Shown one piece after another: positions 1 through 8,936 of a stretch of DNA of 64,000 nt. The DNA comes from Agrococcus carbonis (GTDB taxonomy: Bacteria > Actinomycetota > Actinomycetes > Actinomycetales > Microbacteriaceae). A program made the translations under genes and the position numbers. Each line of letters starts with the position of its first letter. Position 1 is the first letter of the stretch. Location: positions 2,046,001 through 2,110,000 of the forward strand of contig NZ_LT629734.1 of NCBI RefSeq assembly GCF_900104705.1, in the 5' to 3' direction. The notes below the pieces were generated by a model that was not told the DNA's origin, did not search any database, and saw only the letters and a program-made list of their open reading frames with translations.

Positions 1-3000
1 GCGCATGGAACATCAGCGGCAACGCGATCTCCGTGTTCGGCAGCGCGCTGAGCGAGGGCTCGACGGGTTCGGCGGAGGCGACGTCGTCGCCCGAGGTCGA
101 GTCGTCGGGCGGCGAGGGTCTCCTGTCGGGCAACCAGCAGGTGACCAGCTCGGCCACGGCCACCAACTGGAGCGGCAACGCCGTCTCCGTGTTCGGTGAC
201 GCGACGAGCGAGGACTCGACGGGTTCGGCCGAGGCGACGTCGTCGCCGCAGGTGCGCTCGTCGGGCAGTGAGGGGATGCTCTCGGGCAACCAGCAGGTCT
301 CGTCCGAGGCTGAGGCGACGAACGTCAGCGGCAACGCCGTTGCGGTCTTCGGCGACGCCACGAGCGAGGACTCGACGGGTTCGGCGGAGGCGACGTCGTC
401 GCCGCGCGTCCACTCGTCGGGCAGCGAGGGTCTCCTGTCGGGCAACCAGCAGGTGACCAGCTCGGCCACGGCCACGAACTGGAGCGGCAACGCTCTTGCG
501 GTGTTCGGGGACGCGACGAGCGAGGACTCGACGGGTTCGGCGGAGGCGACGTCGTCGCCGCGCGTCGCCTCGTCGGGCAGCGACGGGATGGGCTCGGGCA
601 ACCAGCAGGTCTCGTCCGAGGCTGAGGCGATGAACGTCAGCGGCAACGCCGTGGCGCTCTTCGGCGACGCCTCGAGCCACCACTCCGACGGCTGGGCGGA
701 GGCGACCTCGTCGCCGCGCGTCCACTCGTCGGGCAGCGACGGTCTCCTCTCGGGGAACCAGCAGGTGACCAGCACGGCGTCGGCCACGAACTGGAGCGGC
801 AACGCTCTTGCGGTGTTCGGGGACGCGTCGAGCAGGGGATCCGAAGGATCGGCCACGGCGACCTCGTCGCCGTCCGTCCGCTCGCACGGCAGCGATGGGA
901 TGCTGTCGGGCAACCAGCACGTCAGCTCCGAGGCTTCGGCGATGAACGTCAGCGGCAATGCCGTTGCGCTCCTCGGCGACGCGCGGAGCTCGTGGTCGGA
1001 GGGCTCGGCCGAGGCGACGTCGTCGCCGCGGGTGCACTCGTCCGGCAGTGAGGGGATGCTCTCGGGCAACCAGCAGGTGATGAGCTCGGCCTCGGCCACC
1101 AACTGGAGCGGCAACGCTCTCGCGGTGCTCGGGGATGCGTCGAGCAGGGGATCCGAAGGATCGGCCACGGCGACCTCGTCGCCCTACGTCCGCTCCCACG
1201 GCAGCGATGGTCTGCTCTCGGGCAACCAGCAGGTCTGGTCCGATGCTGAGGCGATGAACGTCAGCGGCAATGCCGTTGCGCTCCTCGGCGACGCGTCGAG
1301 CCACCACTCCGACGGATGGGCCGAGGCGACCTCGTCGCCGCGGGTGCACTCGTCGGGAAGCGACGGGATGGGCTCGGGCAACCAGCAGGTGATGAGCTCG
1401 GCGTCGGCCACGAACTGGAGCGGCAACGCTCTGGCCGTGCTCGGCGACGCCACCAGCCGCGGCTCGTACGGATCGGCGGAGGCGACCTCGTCGCCCTACG
1501 TCCGGTCCCACGGCAGCGACGGTGTCCTGTCGGGCAACCAGCAGGTGATGTCCGACGCGTCGGCGATGAACGTCAGCGGCAACGCTGTCGCGCTCCTCGG
1601 CGACGCCCACTCCTCGTGGTCCGAGGGATCGGCCGAGGCGACCTCGTCGCCCCGCGTCCACTCCTCCGGCAGCGACGGCATGGGCTCGGGCAACCAGCAG
1701 GTGATGAGCGCGGCGTCCGCGGAGAACTGGAGCGGCAACGCTCTGGCGGTCCTCGGCGACGCGAGCAGCCGCGGCTCGTACGGATCGGCGGAGGCGACCT
1801 CGTCGCCGTACGTCCGGTCCCACGGCAGCGACGGCCTCCTGTCGGGCAACCAGCAGGTGACCTCGGATGCTGAGGCGATGAACGTCAGCGGCAACGCCGT
1901 GGCGCTCCTCGGCGATGCACGCAGCCACCACTCCGAGGGCTGGGCCGAGGCGACGTCGTCGCCCCGCGTCCACTCCTCGGGCAGCGATGGTGTCCTCTCC
2001 GGCAACCAGCAGGTCACCAGCTCGGCGTCGGCCACGAACTGGAGCGGCAACGCTCTGGCGATGGGCGGCGACGCGACCAGCCGCGGCTCGTACGGATCGG
2101 CGGAGGCGACCTCGTCGCCCTACGTCCGGTCCCACGGCAGCGACGGTCTGCTGTCCGGGAACCAGCAGGTCTCGTCCGAGGCTGAGGCGATGAACGTCAG
2201 CGGCAACGCCGTGGCGCTCTTCGGCGACGCCCACTCCTCGTGGTCCGAGGGATCGGCCGAGGCGACCTCGTCGCCCCGCGTCCACTCCTCCGGCAGCGAC
2301 GGCATGGGCTCGGGCAACCAGCAGGTGATGAGCGCGGCGTCCGCGGAGAACTGGAGCGGCAACGCTCTGGCGGTCCTCGGCGACGCGAGCAGCCGCGGCT
2401 CGTACGGATCGGCGGAGGCGACCTCGTCGCCGTACGTCCGGTCCCACGGCAGCGACGGCCTCCTGTCGGGCAACCAGCAGGTGACCTCGGATGCTGAGGC
2501 GATGAACGTCAGCGGCAACGCCGTGGCGCTCCTCGGCGATGCACGCAGCCACCACTCCGAGGGCTGGGCCGAGGCGACGTCGTCGCCCCGCGTCCACTCC
2601 TCGGGCAGCGATGGTGTCCTCTCCGGCAACCAGCAGGTCACCAGCTCGGCGTCGGCCACGAACTGGAGCGGCAACGCTCTGGCGATGGGCGGCGACGCGA
2701 CCAGCCGCGGCTCGTACGGATCGGCGGAGGCGACCTCGTCGCCCTACGTCCGGTCCCACGGCAGCGACGGTCTGCTGTCCGGGAACCAGCAGGTCTCGTC
2801 CGAGGCTGAGGCGATGAACGTCAGCGGCAACGCCGTGGCGCTCTTCGGCGATGCCCACTCCTCGTGGTCCGAGGGATCGGCCGAGGCGACGTCGTCGCCC
2901 CGCGTCCACTCCTCCGGCAGCGACGGTGTCCTGTCGGGCAACCAGCAGGTGACGAGCTCGGCGTCGGCGGAGAACTGGAGCGGCAACGCTCTGGCCGTCT

Positions 3001-3740
3001 TCGGCGACGCGACCAGCCGCGGCTCGGAGGGCTCGGCGGAGGCGACCTCGTCGCCGTACGTCCGCTCCTCGGGCAGCGGCGGTCTCATGTCGGGCAACCA
3101 GCAGGTCTCGTCCGAGGCTGAGGCGATGAACGTCAGCGGCAACGCCGTGGCGCTCTTCGGCGACGCGCGCAGCCACCACTCCGTCGGGTCCGCCCGGGCG
3201 ACCTCGTCGCCCACGGTGATCTCGTCCGGCAGCGGTGGTGTGCTCTCGGGCAACCAGCAGGTGACCAGCACGGCGCACGCCACGAACTGGAGCGGCAACG
3301 CGATCGCCGTCTTCGGTGACGCGACGAGCGTCGGATCCGTCGGTTCGGCCGTCGCCGAGTCGTGCCCCATGGTGATCTCCGGATCCGACCGCTGGGGCCA
3401 CGAGTGCGGCGAGGAGTCGGAGCCTCCTGAGGAGGAGTGCCCCGAGCCGCCGAAGCACGAGTGCCCGGAGCCCCCGGAGCACGAGTGCCCGGAGCCGCCG
3501 CAGGCGGAGTGCCCGGACTCGGAGTCGCCCCACCAGCCGAACCCGGAGCAGCCGGGCAAGGCGGATGACGGCGGCGAGACGGGTGCGGCCGGGGACGGTC
3601 GGGCGTCGCTGCCCGCCGCCGCGGCTGAGCTGCCGGTGACCGGTGCCGACGCGAGCGGCCTCGCGCTGCCCGCGCTGGTGCTGCTGGCGCTGGGCATGAT
3701 GCTGATGCGCGGCCGTCGCCGCGAGCGCACCATGTCCTGA
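1..3740 (+). CDS. Giant repeat-rich LPXTG cell-wall-anchored surface protein (5' partial)
   Basis: The frame is open from base 3 without a start, so the N-terminus and any signal peptide lie outside the window; about 1,245 residues are visible. There are 21 repeats of about 52 residues built around SGNA, GDA, SAEATSSP and SGNQQV. Successive units alternate strictly between NW and NV in front of SGNA, giving a 104-residue super-repeat. After the repeats comes a Cys/Pro stalk of four ECPEPP-like units, an acidic linker, LPVTG (bases 3630-3644), a hydrophobic stretch and a basic RGRRRER tail. This is the standard sortase sorting signal, so the protein should be attached to peptidoglycan and exposed outside. 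Gly/Ala/Ser-rich beta-type repeats suggest an adhesin or a fibrous coat protein; the repeat itself is not one I can name. A loose likeness of the SGNA-GDA motif to chaplin-type amyloid repeats is only a guess. Confidence 0.85.
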   Translation, partial: AWNISGNAISVFGSALSEGSTGSAEATSSPEVESSGGEGLLSGNQQVTSSATATNWSGNAVSVFGDATSEDSTGSAEATSSPQVRSSGSEGMLSGNQQVSSEAEATNVSGNAVAVFGDATSEDSTGSAEATSSPRVHSSGSEGLLSGNQQVTSSATATNWSGNALAVFGDATSEDSTGSAEATSSPRVASSGSDGMGSGNQQVSSEAEAMNVSGNAVALFGDASSHHSDGWAEATSSPRVHSSGSDGLLSGNQQVTSTASATNWSGNALAVFGDASSRGSEGSATATSSPSVRSHGSDGMLSGNQHVSSEASAMNVSGNAVALLGDARSSWSEGSAEATSSPRVHSSGSEGMLSGNQQVMSSASATNWSGNALAVLGDASSRGSEGSATATSSPYVRSHGSDGLLSGNQQVWSDAEAMNVSGNAVALLGDASSHHSDGWAEATSSPRVHSSGSDGMGSGNQQVMSSASATNWSGNALAVLGDATSRGSYGSAEATSSPYVRSHGSDGVLSGNQQVMSDASAMNVSGNAVALLGDAHSSWSEGSAEATSSPRVHSSGSDGMGSGNQQVMSAASAENWSGNALAVLGDASSRGSYGSAEATSSPYVRSHGSDGLLSGNQQVTSDAEAMNVSGNAVALLGDARSHHSEGWAEATSSPRVHSSGSDGVLSGNQQVTSSASATNWSGNALAMGGDATSRGSYGSAEATSSPYVRSHGSDGLLSGNQQVSSEAEAMNVSGNAVALFGDAHSSWSEGSAEATSSPRVHSSGSDGMGSGNQQVMSAASAENWSGNALAVLGDASSRGSYGSAEATSSPYVRSHGSDGLLSGNQQVTSDAEAMNVSGNAVALLGDARSHHSEGWAEATSSPRVHSSGSDGVLSGNQQVTSSASATNWSGNALAMGGDATSRGSYGSAEATSSPYVRSHGSDGLLSGNQQVSSEAEAMNVSGNAVALFGDAHSSWSEGSAEATSSPRVHSSGSDGVLSGNQQVTSSASAENWSGNALAVFGDATSRGSEGSAEATSSPYVRSSGSGGLMSGNQQVSSEAEAMNVSGNAVALFGDARSHHSVGSARATSSPTVISSGSGGVLSGNQQVTSTAHATNWSGNAIAVFGDATSVGSVGSAVAESCPMVISGSDRWGHECGEESEPPEEECPEPPKHECPEPPEHECPEPPQAECPDSESPHQPNPEQPGKADDGGETGAAGDGRASLPAAAAELPVTGADASGLALPALVLLALGMMLMRGRRRERTMS
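1600..2848 (+). repeat. Two tandem 624-bp near-identical copies inside the surface-protein gene
   Basis: The segments around 1600-2224 and 2224-2848 are identical over almost their whole length, including synonymous positions, and are in frame (208 residues, four 52-residue repeats). Other repeats in the gene differ much more, so this is a recent unequal-crossover or slippage duplication. Confidence 0.9.
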
Positions 3741-3753
3741 TCCATCACGACGG

Positions 3754-3784
3754 GGTGCGGGGCGTCCATCGGGCGCCCCGCACC
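3754..3784 (+). terminator. Hairpin after the surface-protein gene
   Basis: An 11-bp perfect stem (GGTGCGGGGCG with its complement, loop TCCATCGGG) starts 14 bases after the stop codon. There is no clear U-tract. Confidence 0.6.
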
Positions 3785-3842
3785 TCTGCGCGCCCGGGGC
3801 CGTCGAGGACCACTGCGACACACCGCATCCGCTTGCCATGTT

Positions 3843-3856
3843 CGAACGTGTGTTCG
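3843..3856. promoter_or_regulatory. LexA (SOS) box
   Basis: CGAACGTGTGTTCG is a full palindromic match to the Gram-positive/actinobacterial LexA consensus CGAAC-RNRY-GTTYG. It ends 11 bases before the imuB start and touches its -10 box, so LexA binding would block RNA polymerase. Confidence 0.9.
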
Positions 3857-3861
3857 ATCAT
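3856..3861 (+). promoter_or_regulatory. -10 box, leaderless imuB promoter
   Basis: GATCAT lies exactly 6 bases before the ATG at 3868 and overlaps the LexA box. It departs from TANNNT at the first base only. Confidence 0.5.
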
Positions 3862-3867
3862 GGATGC

Positions 3868-5439
3868 ATGACGATCGAGACCGGGGAGCGCGAGGCAGCC
3901 ACGCGCAGCCGCCCGCGCGAGACGCGCGTCGGCGTGCTGCGGGTGCCCGACTGGCCGGTCGTCGTCGCCCGGCGGACGGGCGCGCTGCCGGCCGGCGGCG
4001 AGGCCGGCGCACCGGGCGCGGTCGTGCACGCGCTGCGCGTCGTCGCGTGCGATGCCGGCGCCCGCGCCGACGGCGTGCGGGCGGGCATGCGGGTGCGCGA
4101 CGCGCAGGCGGCCTCGCCGATGCTCGCGCTCGCTCCCGCCGACCCGGTGGGCGAGGCGCTCGCGTTCGAGCAGGTGGTGCGGGCGGTGCTCGCGGTCGTG
4201 CCTGCGGCGCAGTCGATCGGCGACGGCGGGCTCGCGTTCCGGATGCGCGGGGCGACCCGGTTCTACGGCTCCGAGCCGCGGGCGGTCGGCGCGGTGCGGG
4301 ACGCGCTCGCCGGGCTCGGGCTCACGGCGGCTTTCGGTGTCGCCGACGACCGCTTCACCGCCGAGCTCGCGGCGACCGCGGGCGCCGCTGCCGGCGCCGG
4401 CGAGACGATCGTGCCGCCGGGCCGCAGCGCCGAGTTCCTCGCGCCCCTGCCGGTCGGCGTGCTCGGCGACGACGAGCTGCCGAGCATGCTGCACCGCCTC
4501 GGCGTGCACACCCTCGGCGGCTTCGCGCGGCTGCCCGACGCGAGCATCCGCGACCGGTTCGGGCAGGCGGGGCTCGTCGCGCTCGCGCGCGCCCGCGGGC
4601 TCGACGACCGTCGCATCGACGACGCGGGGCTGGGGGAGGAGCGGGTGCTGCGGCTCGCGTTCGAGCCCGGGCTCGAGGGCGTCGCCGAGCTCGCGCTCGC
4701 GGTGCGCGAGCCGGTCGAGCGCTTCGTGCGGCAGCTCGCCGAGCAGCGGCTCGTATGCAGCGAGCTGCGCATCGTGCTGCGCGGTGAGGAGGGGCGCGTG
4801 AGCGAGCGGCTCTGGCGCCAGCCGGGGTTCCTGCGCGCGGGCGACATCGTCGACCGGATGCGGTGGCAGCTCACCGAGAGCGACCTCGGCTCGGCGCTCG
4901 TCGAGGTGCAGGCGCTGCCCGAGCGCCTCGACGCGGCGACCGAGCACATGCCGGGCCTGTGGGGCGGCACCGGCATCGACGACCGCACCCGGCACGCGCT
5001 CGAGCGGCTGCAGAGCAAGCTCGGCCGCGAGGCCGTGCTCACAGCCGCCACCGGCGGCGGCCGGCTGCTCGCCGAGCGCGGCGTGCTCACGCCGTGGGGC
5101 GATGCGGCGCCGCCGCAGCCGGCGGGGCCGTGGCCCGGCGCGCTGCCCGCACCGCGGCCGTCGGTCGTCTTCCGGCCGCCGCTGCCGGTGCTGCTCACCG
5201 ATGCCGCGGGGGCCGCGGTCGAGCCCGGCGCGCTCGACGAGCGCGCGGCATCCCCCGCCGTCTTCTCCCCGCCCGCCGCCGCTCGCCGCCGGGTGGTCGC
5301 GTGGGCGGGGCCGTGGCCGATCCGGCGGCGCGAGCTCGGCACGACGGTGCACCGGCTGCAGCTGCTCGACGGCGAGGGCGAGGCGTGGGTGCTGCTGCAC
5401 GCCGACGGCGCGTGGGTCGCGGAGGGCCGCTATGCCTAG
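3868..5439 (+). CDS. imuB: ImuB-like DNA polymerase Y-family protein (SOS mutasome adaptor)
   Basis: 523 residues. The protein aligns with the Y-family polymerase fold but lacks its catalytic acids: the usual SIDE motif reads SIGDG, and the first metal-binding Asp is missing near VPDWPVV. That is the signature of ImuB, a non-catalytic hub that joins DnaE2 to the sliding clamp during error-prone repair. The start is set at 3868 rather than the in-frame ATG at 3838 because the LexA box lies between them and a -10-like box is 6 bases upstream. dnaE2 follows 64 bases later and is probably co-transcribed. The RecA-like partner ImuA', usually first in this cassette, is absent here: upstream is the surface-protein gene. 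Confidence 0.88.
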   Translation: MTIETGEREAATRSRPRETRVGVLRVPDWPVVVARRTGALPAGGEAGAPGAVVHALRVVACDAGARADGVRAGMRVRDAQAASPMLALAPADPVGEALAFEQVVRAVLAVVPAAQSIGDGGLAFRMRGATRFYGSEPRAVGAVRDALAGLGLTAAFGVADDRFTAELAATAGAAAGAGETIVPPGRSAEFLAPLPVGVLGDDELPSMLHRLGVHTLGGFARLPDASIRDRFGQAGLVALARARGLDDRRIDDAGLGEERVLRLAFEPGLEGVAELALAVREPVERFVRQLAEQRLVCSELRIVLRGEEGRVSERLWRQPGFLRAGDIVDRMRWQLTESDLGSALVEVQALPERLDAATEHMPGLWGGTGIDDRTRHALERLQSKLGREAVLTAATGGGRLLAERGVLTPWGDAAPPQPAGPWPGALPAPRPSVVFRPPLPVLLTDAAGAAVEPGALDERAASPAVFSPPAAARRRVVAWAGPWPIRRRELGTTVHRLQLLDGEGEAWVLLHADGAWVAEGRYA

Positions 5440-5503
5440 CGATCCGCGGCGCGGGTGCCCTGCAGGGCCCGGGCAGTGCCGCCGCGCGGGGAGGGGGTGA
5501 CCC

Positions 5504-8500
5504 GTGGCCGGCTGGAACAACCCGTCGATGCCCTGGCGCGAGCTCGAGGGCATCCTCAGCGACCGCGACGTCGGCGCGGGCAAGGCCGCCCGGCACCCCG
5601 ACGACCTCGACGACGCTCGCCGCCCCCGCATCCGCGTGCCCGGCGACAGCGCGGTCACCCCGTATGCCGAGCTGCACGCGCACTCGCACTACTCGTTCCT
5701 CGACGGCGCGTCGAGCCCCGCCGAGCTCGTCAACGAGGCGCGCAGGCTCGGCCTCGAGGCGCTCGCGCTCGTCGACCACGACGGCCTCTACGGCGCCGTG
5801 CGCTTCGCCGAGGCCGCCGCCGAGGCGCAGCTGCCGACGGTGTTCGGCACCGAGTTCTCGCTCGGGCTCGAGACGCCCCAGAACGGCATCCCCGACCCCG
5901 ACGGCAGCCACCTCGTCGCGCTCGCGACCGGCCCGGCCGGCTACTCGGCGCTCGCGTCGGCGCTCACCGACGGCTACCTCGCGACCGACCACCACGGGCC
6001 GGGCGAGAAGGGGCGGCCGATCTTCGAGCTCGAGCGGCTCGCGGAGGCGGCGCGCGGCGAGTGGATGATCCTCACGGGCTGCCGCAAGGGCACCGTGCGG
6101 CAGGCGCTCGACCGCTTCGGCGCGAGCCCCGAGGGGGCGGATGCGGCGGCCCACGAGATCGACCGGCTCGCGTCGCTCTTCGGCCGCGACCGCATCGTGG
6201 TCGAGCTCGCCGACATCGGCGACCCGCGCGACTTCGAGCGCAACCGCGTGCTCGCACAGCTCGCCGAGGCCCGCCGCCTGCCGCTCATCGCGACGACGAA
6301 CGCCCACATCGCATCCCCCGCCCGGCAGCAGCTCGGCGACGCGGTCGCCGCGGTGCGCGCCCGCCGCTCGATCGACGAGCTCGACGCGTGGCTGCCGGCG
6401 GGCGGCGTGCCGTCGCTGCGCTCGGGCGCCGTCATGGCCCGCCGCTTCCGCGCATTCCCCGGCGCGATCGACACCGCCGCCGCGCTCGGCCGCGCGCTCG
6501 CCTTCGACCTGCGCGCCGCCTCGCCGAAGCTGCCGGCGACCGAGGTGCCCGAGGGCCACACGCCGATGACATGGCTCCGGGCGCTCGTCGCCGAGCGGCT
6601 GCCGCGCGTCTACGCGACCGACGCCGCAGGCCGGCCGGCCGCGCACGTGACCGAGCGGCTCGAGCACGAGCTCGCGCTCATCGAGCAGAAGGGCTTCGCC
6701 GGCTACTTCCTCATCGTCTTCGAGATCTCCGACTTCGCGCACTCGCGCGGCATCCTCTGCCAGGGCCGCGGCAGCGCCGTCGCGAGCGCGGTGTGCTTCA
6801 TCCTCGGCATCACCGCTGTCGACCCCATCCGCTACCGGCTGCCCTTCGAGCGCTTCATCTCGATGATGCGCGAGGAGGAGCCCGACATCGACATCGACTT
6901 CGACGCCGGCCGCCGCGAGGAGGTCATCCAGCACGTCTACGAGCGCTACGGCCGCCGCAACGCCGCGCAGGTCGCGAACGTCATCACCTACCGGCCCAAG
7001 TCGGCGGTGCGCGACGCGGCGAAGGCGCTCGGCTACGCGGTGGGCCAGCAGAACGCGTGGTCGAAGTCGGTCGAGTCGTACTCGCAGGTCGACGTCGAGA
7101 CGATCCCCGAGCCGGTGGCGCTGCTGGCGGGCGAGTTCCTGCACGCGCCCCGGCACCTCGGCATCCACTCGGGCGGCATGGTGCTCACCGAGCAGCCGGT
7201 CGGCACCGTGTGCCCCATCGAGCCGGCGCGCATGGAGGGCCGCACCGTGCTGCAGTGGGACAAGGACGACTGCGAGTGGATGGGCCTCGTGAAGTTCGAC
7301 CTCCTGGGCCTCGGCATGCTCGGCGCCATGTCGCACACGATGGCGCTCGCGGCCGAGCACACGGGGGAGCGGTGGGGGCTCGCGACCATCCCCGCCGAGG
7401 AGGCCGGCGTCTACGACATGCTGTGCGAGGCGGATGCGGTGGGGGTGTTCCAGGTCGAGTCGCGGGCGCAGCTCGCCACCCTGCCGAGGCTCAAGCCGCG
7501 CGCGTTCTACGACCTCGTGATCGAGATCGCGCTCATCCGCCCCGGCCCCATCCAGGGCGACGCCGTGCATCCGTACCTGCGTCGACGCAGCGGCCAGGAG
7601 CCCGTGACCTACGCGCATCCGCTGCTCGAGCCCGTGCTCGAGCGCACGCTCGGTGTGCCGCTGTTCCAGGAGCAGCTCATGCAGATGTCGGTCGCGGTCG
7701 GCGGCTTCGACGCGGGCGAGGCCGACCAGCTGCGCCGCGCGATCGGCTCGAAGCGCTCGAAGGAGCGCATCGAGGCGCTCAAGGCCAAGCTCTTCGAGGG
7801 CATGGCGGCCAACGGCATCAGCCCCGAGACGGGCGAGTCGATCTACCGCAAGATCGAGGCCTTCGCGGGCTTCGGCTTCGCCGAGTCGCACTCGCTCGCC
7901 TTCGCCAAGCTCGTCTACGCCTCCTCGTGGCTCAAGCTGCACTACCCGGCGGCGTTCCTCGCCGGCCTGCTGCGCAGCCAGCCGATGGGGTTCTGGTCGC
8001 CGCAGACCCTCGTGGCGGATGCGGCGCGGCACGAGGTCGAGACGCTGCGTCCCGACGTGGTGCGCTCGGGCGTCGACGCGGGCCTCGAGCGGCACGGCGA
8101 GCGCCGGCTGGGCGACGACGCGTGCCTCGCGCACGAGCAGCCGCCCGTGCCGCGCGTGGCATCCGAGACGCTCGCGCAGCGCCAGCGGCACCGCCGCGAC
8201 GCCGGCTTCGCAGTGCGGATGGGGCTCTCGGGCGTGACCGGCATCGGCGCGGGCGCCGCCGAGCGCATCGTCGCCGCGCGCGAGGCTGCGCCGATCCGCG
8301 ACATCCACGACCTCGCGCGCCGCGCCGACCTGGATCGGGGCGAGCTCGAGGCGCTCGCGACCGCCGGCGCCCTCGACGCGCTCGGCATCACCCGCCGCGA
8401 GGGGCTGTGGCTCGCGGGGCCGGCGTCGACCGAGCGCGAGGATCAGCTCGAGGGCTCGCAGCTGAGCCTGCAGGTGCCGCTGCTGCCGATGCTCTCGGCC

Positions 8501-8905
8501 GAGGAGCAGGTCGCGCTCGACATCTGGGCGACGGGTGTCGCGACCGACGACCACCCCGTGCGGCACGCCCGCGCGATGCTCGAGGCGCGCGGCGTGCTGC
8601 CGATCGCGGCACTCGCCGAGGCCGAGCCGGGCAGGCGGGTGCAGACCGCGGGCGTCGTCACGCACCGGCAGCGGCCGCGCACGGCCCAGGGCGTGACCTT
8701 CATGAACCTCGAGGACGAGACGGGCATGCTCAACGTCATCATCTCGAAGGGGCTGTGGCTCAACCAGAAGCAGGTGGCGAGGCACGCGCCCGCGCTCATC
8801 ATCCGCGGCATGCTGCAGCGCAGCGCCGAGGGGGTCATCGCGCTGCTCGCCGACCGGCTCGAGCGCTTCGACGTGCCCACCGGCGGCTCGCGCGACTTCC
8901 GCTAG
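5504..8905 (+). CDS. dnaE2: Error-prone DNA polymerase III alpha subunit (DnaE2/ImuC)
   Basis: 1,133 residues, normal length for actinobacterial DnaE2. An N-terminal PHP domain begins with AELHAHSHYSFLDG (about residues 48-60); the polymerase palm carries PDIDIDFD (about 460-467) with the catalytic aspartates; an HhH region follows and a C-terminal OB-fold lies at about 1045-1115. DnaE2 is the catalytic subunit of damage-induced translesion synthesis, working with ImuB and the beta clamp. The GTG start is preceded by a GGGAGGGGG ribosome-binding site. It should be under the LexA box at 3843-3856. The stop is 31 bases before nagB, which has its own promoter. Confidence 0.96.
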   Translation: MAGWNNPSMPWRELEGILSDRDVGAGKAARHPDDLDDARRPRIRVPGDSAVTPYAELHAHSHYSFLDGASSPAELVNEARRLGLEALALVDHDGLYGAVRFAEAAAEAQLPTVFGTEFSLGLETPQNGIPDPDGSHLVALATGPAGYSALASALTDGYLATDHHGPGEKGRPIFELERLAEAARGEWMILTGCRKGTVRQALDRFGASPEGADAAAHEIDRLASLFGRDRIVVELADIGDPRDFERNRVLAQLAEARRLPLIATTNAHIASPARQQLGDAVAAVRARRSIDELDAWLPAGGVPSLRSGAVMARRFRAFPGAIDTAAALGRALAFDLRAASPKLPATEVPEGHTPMTWLRALVAERLPRVYATDAAGRPAAHVTERLEHELALIEQKGFAGYFLIVFEISDFAHSRGILCQGRGSAVASAVCFILGITAVDPIRYRLPFERFISMMREEEPDIDIDFDAGRREEVIQHVYERYGRRNAAQVANVITYRPKSAVRDAAKALGYAVGQQNAWSKSVESYSQVDVETIPEPVALLAGEFLHAPRHLGIHSGGMVLTEQPVGTVCPIEPARMEGRTVLQWDKDDCEWMGLVKFDLLGLGMLGAMSHTMALAAEHTGERWGLATIPAEEAGVYDMLCEADAVGVFQVESRAQLATLPRLKPRAFYDLVIEIALIRPGPIQGDAVHPYLRRRSGQEPVTYAHPLLEPVLERTLGVPLFQEQLMQMSVAVGGFDAGEADQLRRAIGSKRSKERIEALKAKLFEGMAANGISPETGESIYRKIEAFAGFGFAESHSLAFAKLVYASSWLKLHYPAAFLAGLLRSQPMGFWSPQTLVADAARHEVETLRPDVVRSGVDAGLERHGERRLGDDACLAHEQPPVPRVASETLAQRQRHRRDAGFAVRMGLSGVTGIGAGAAERIVAAREAAPIRDIHDLARRADLDRGELEALATAGALDALGITRREGLWLAGPASTEREDQLEGSQLSLQVPLLPMLSAEEQVALDIWATGVATDDHPVRHARAMLEARGVLPIAALAEAEPGRRVQTAGVVTHRQRPRTAQGVTFMNLEDETGMLNVIISKGLWLNQKQVARHAPALIIRGMLQRSAEGVIALLADRLERFDVPTGGSRDFR

Positions 8906-8924
8906 GGGGCATGCGGTCGTCGGC

Positions 8925-8930
8925 TACCGT
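8925..8930 (+). promoter_or_regulatory. -10 box, leaderless nagB promoter
   Basis: TACCGT with a 6-base gap to the ATG at 8937. Confidence 0.6.
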
Positions 8931-8936
8931 CGAGCC

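Noticed and set aside
1184..2674. Repeated antisense frames inside the surface-protein gene
   Set aside because: They arise mechanically from the tandem repeats; no start signal or independent coding features.
5433..5501. 22-codon open frame overlapping the end of imuB
   Set aside because: Starts at an internal ATG of imuB without a ribosome-binding site and has no recognisable features.
5195..8785. Very long antisense open frame (about 1,196 codons) opposite dnaE2
   Set aside because: Composition is that of a GC-rich shadow frame and the plus strand encodes an unmistakable DnaE2. Similar antisense frames opposite putA and glyA were dropped for the same reason.
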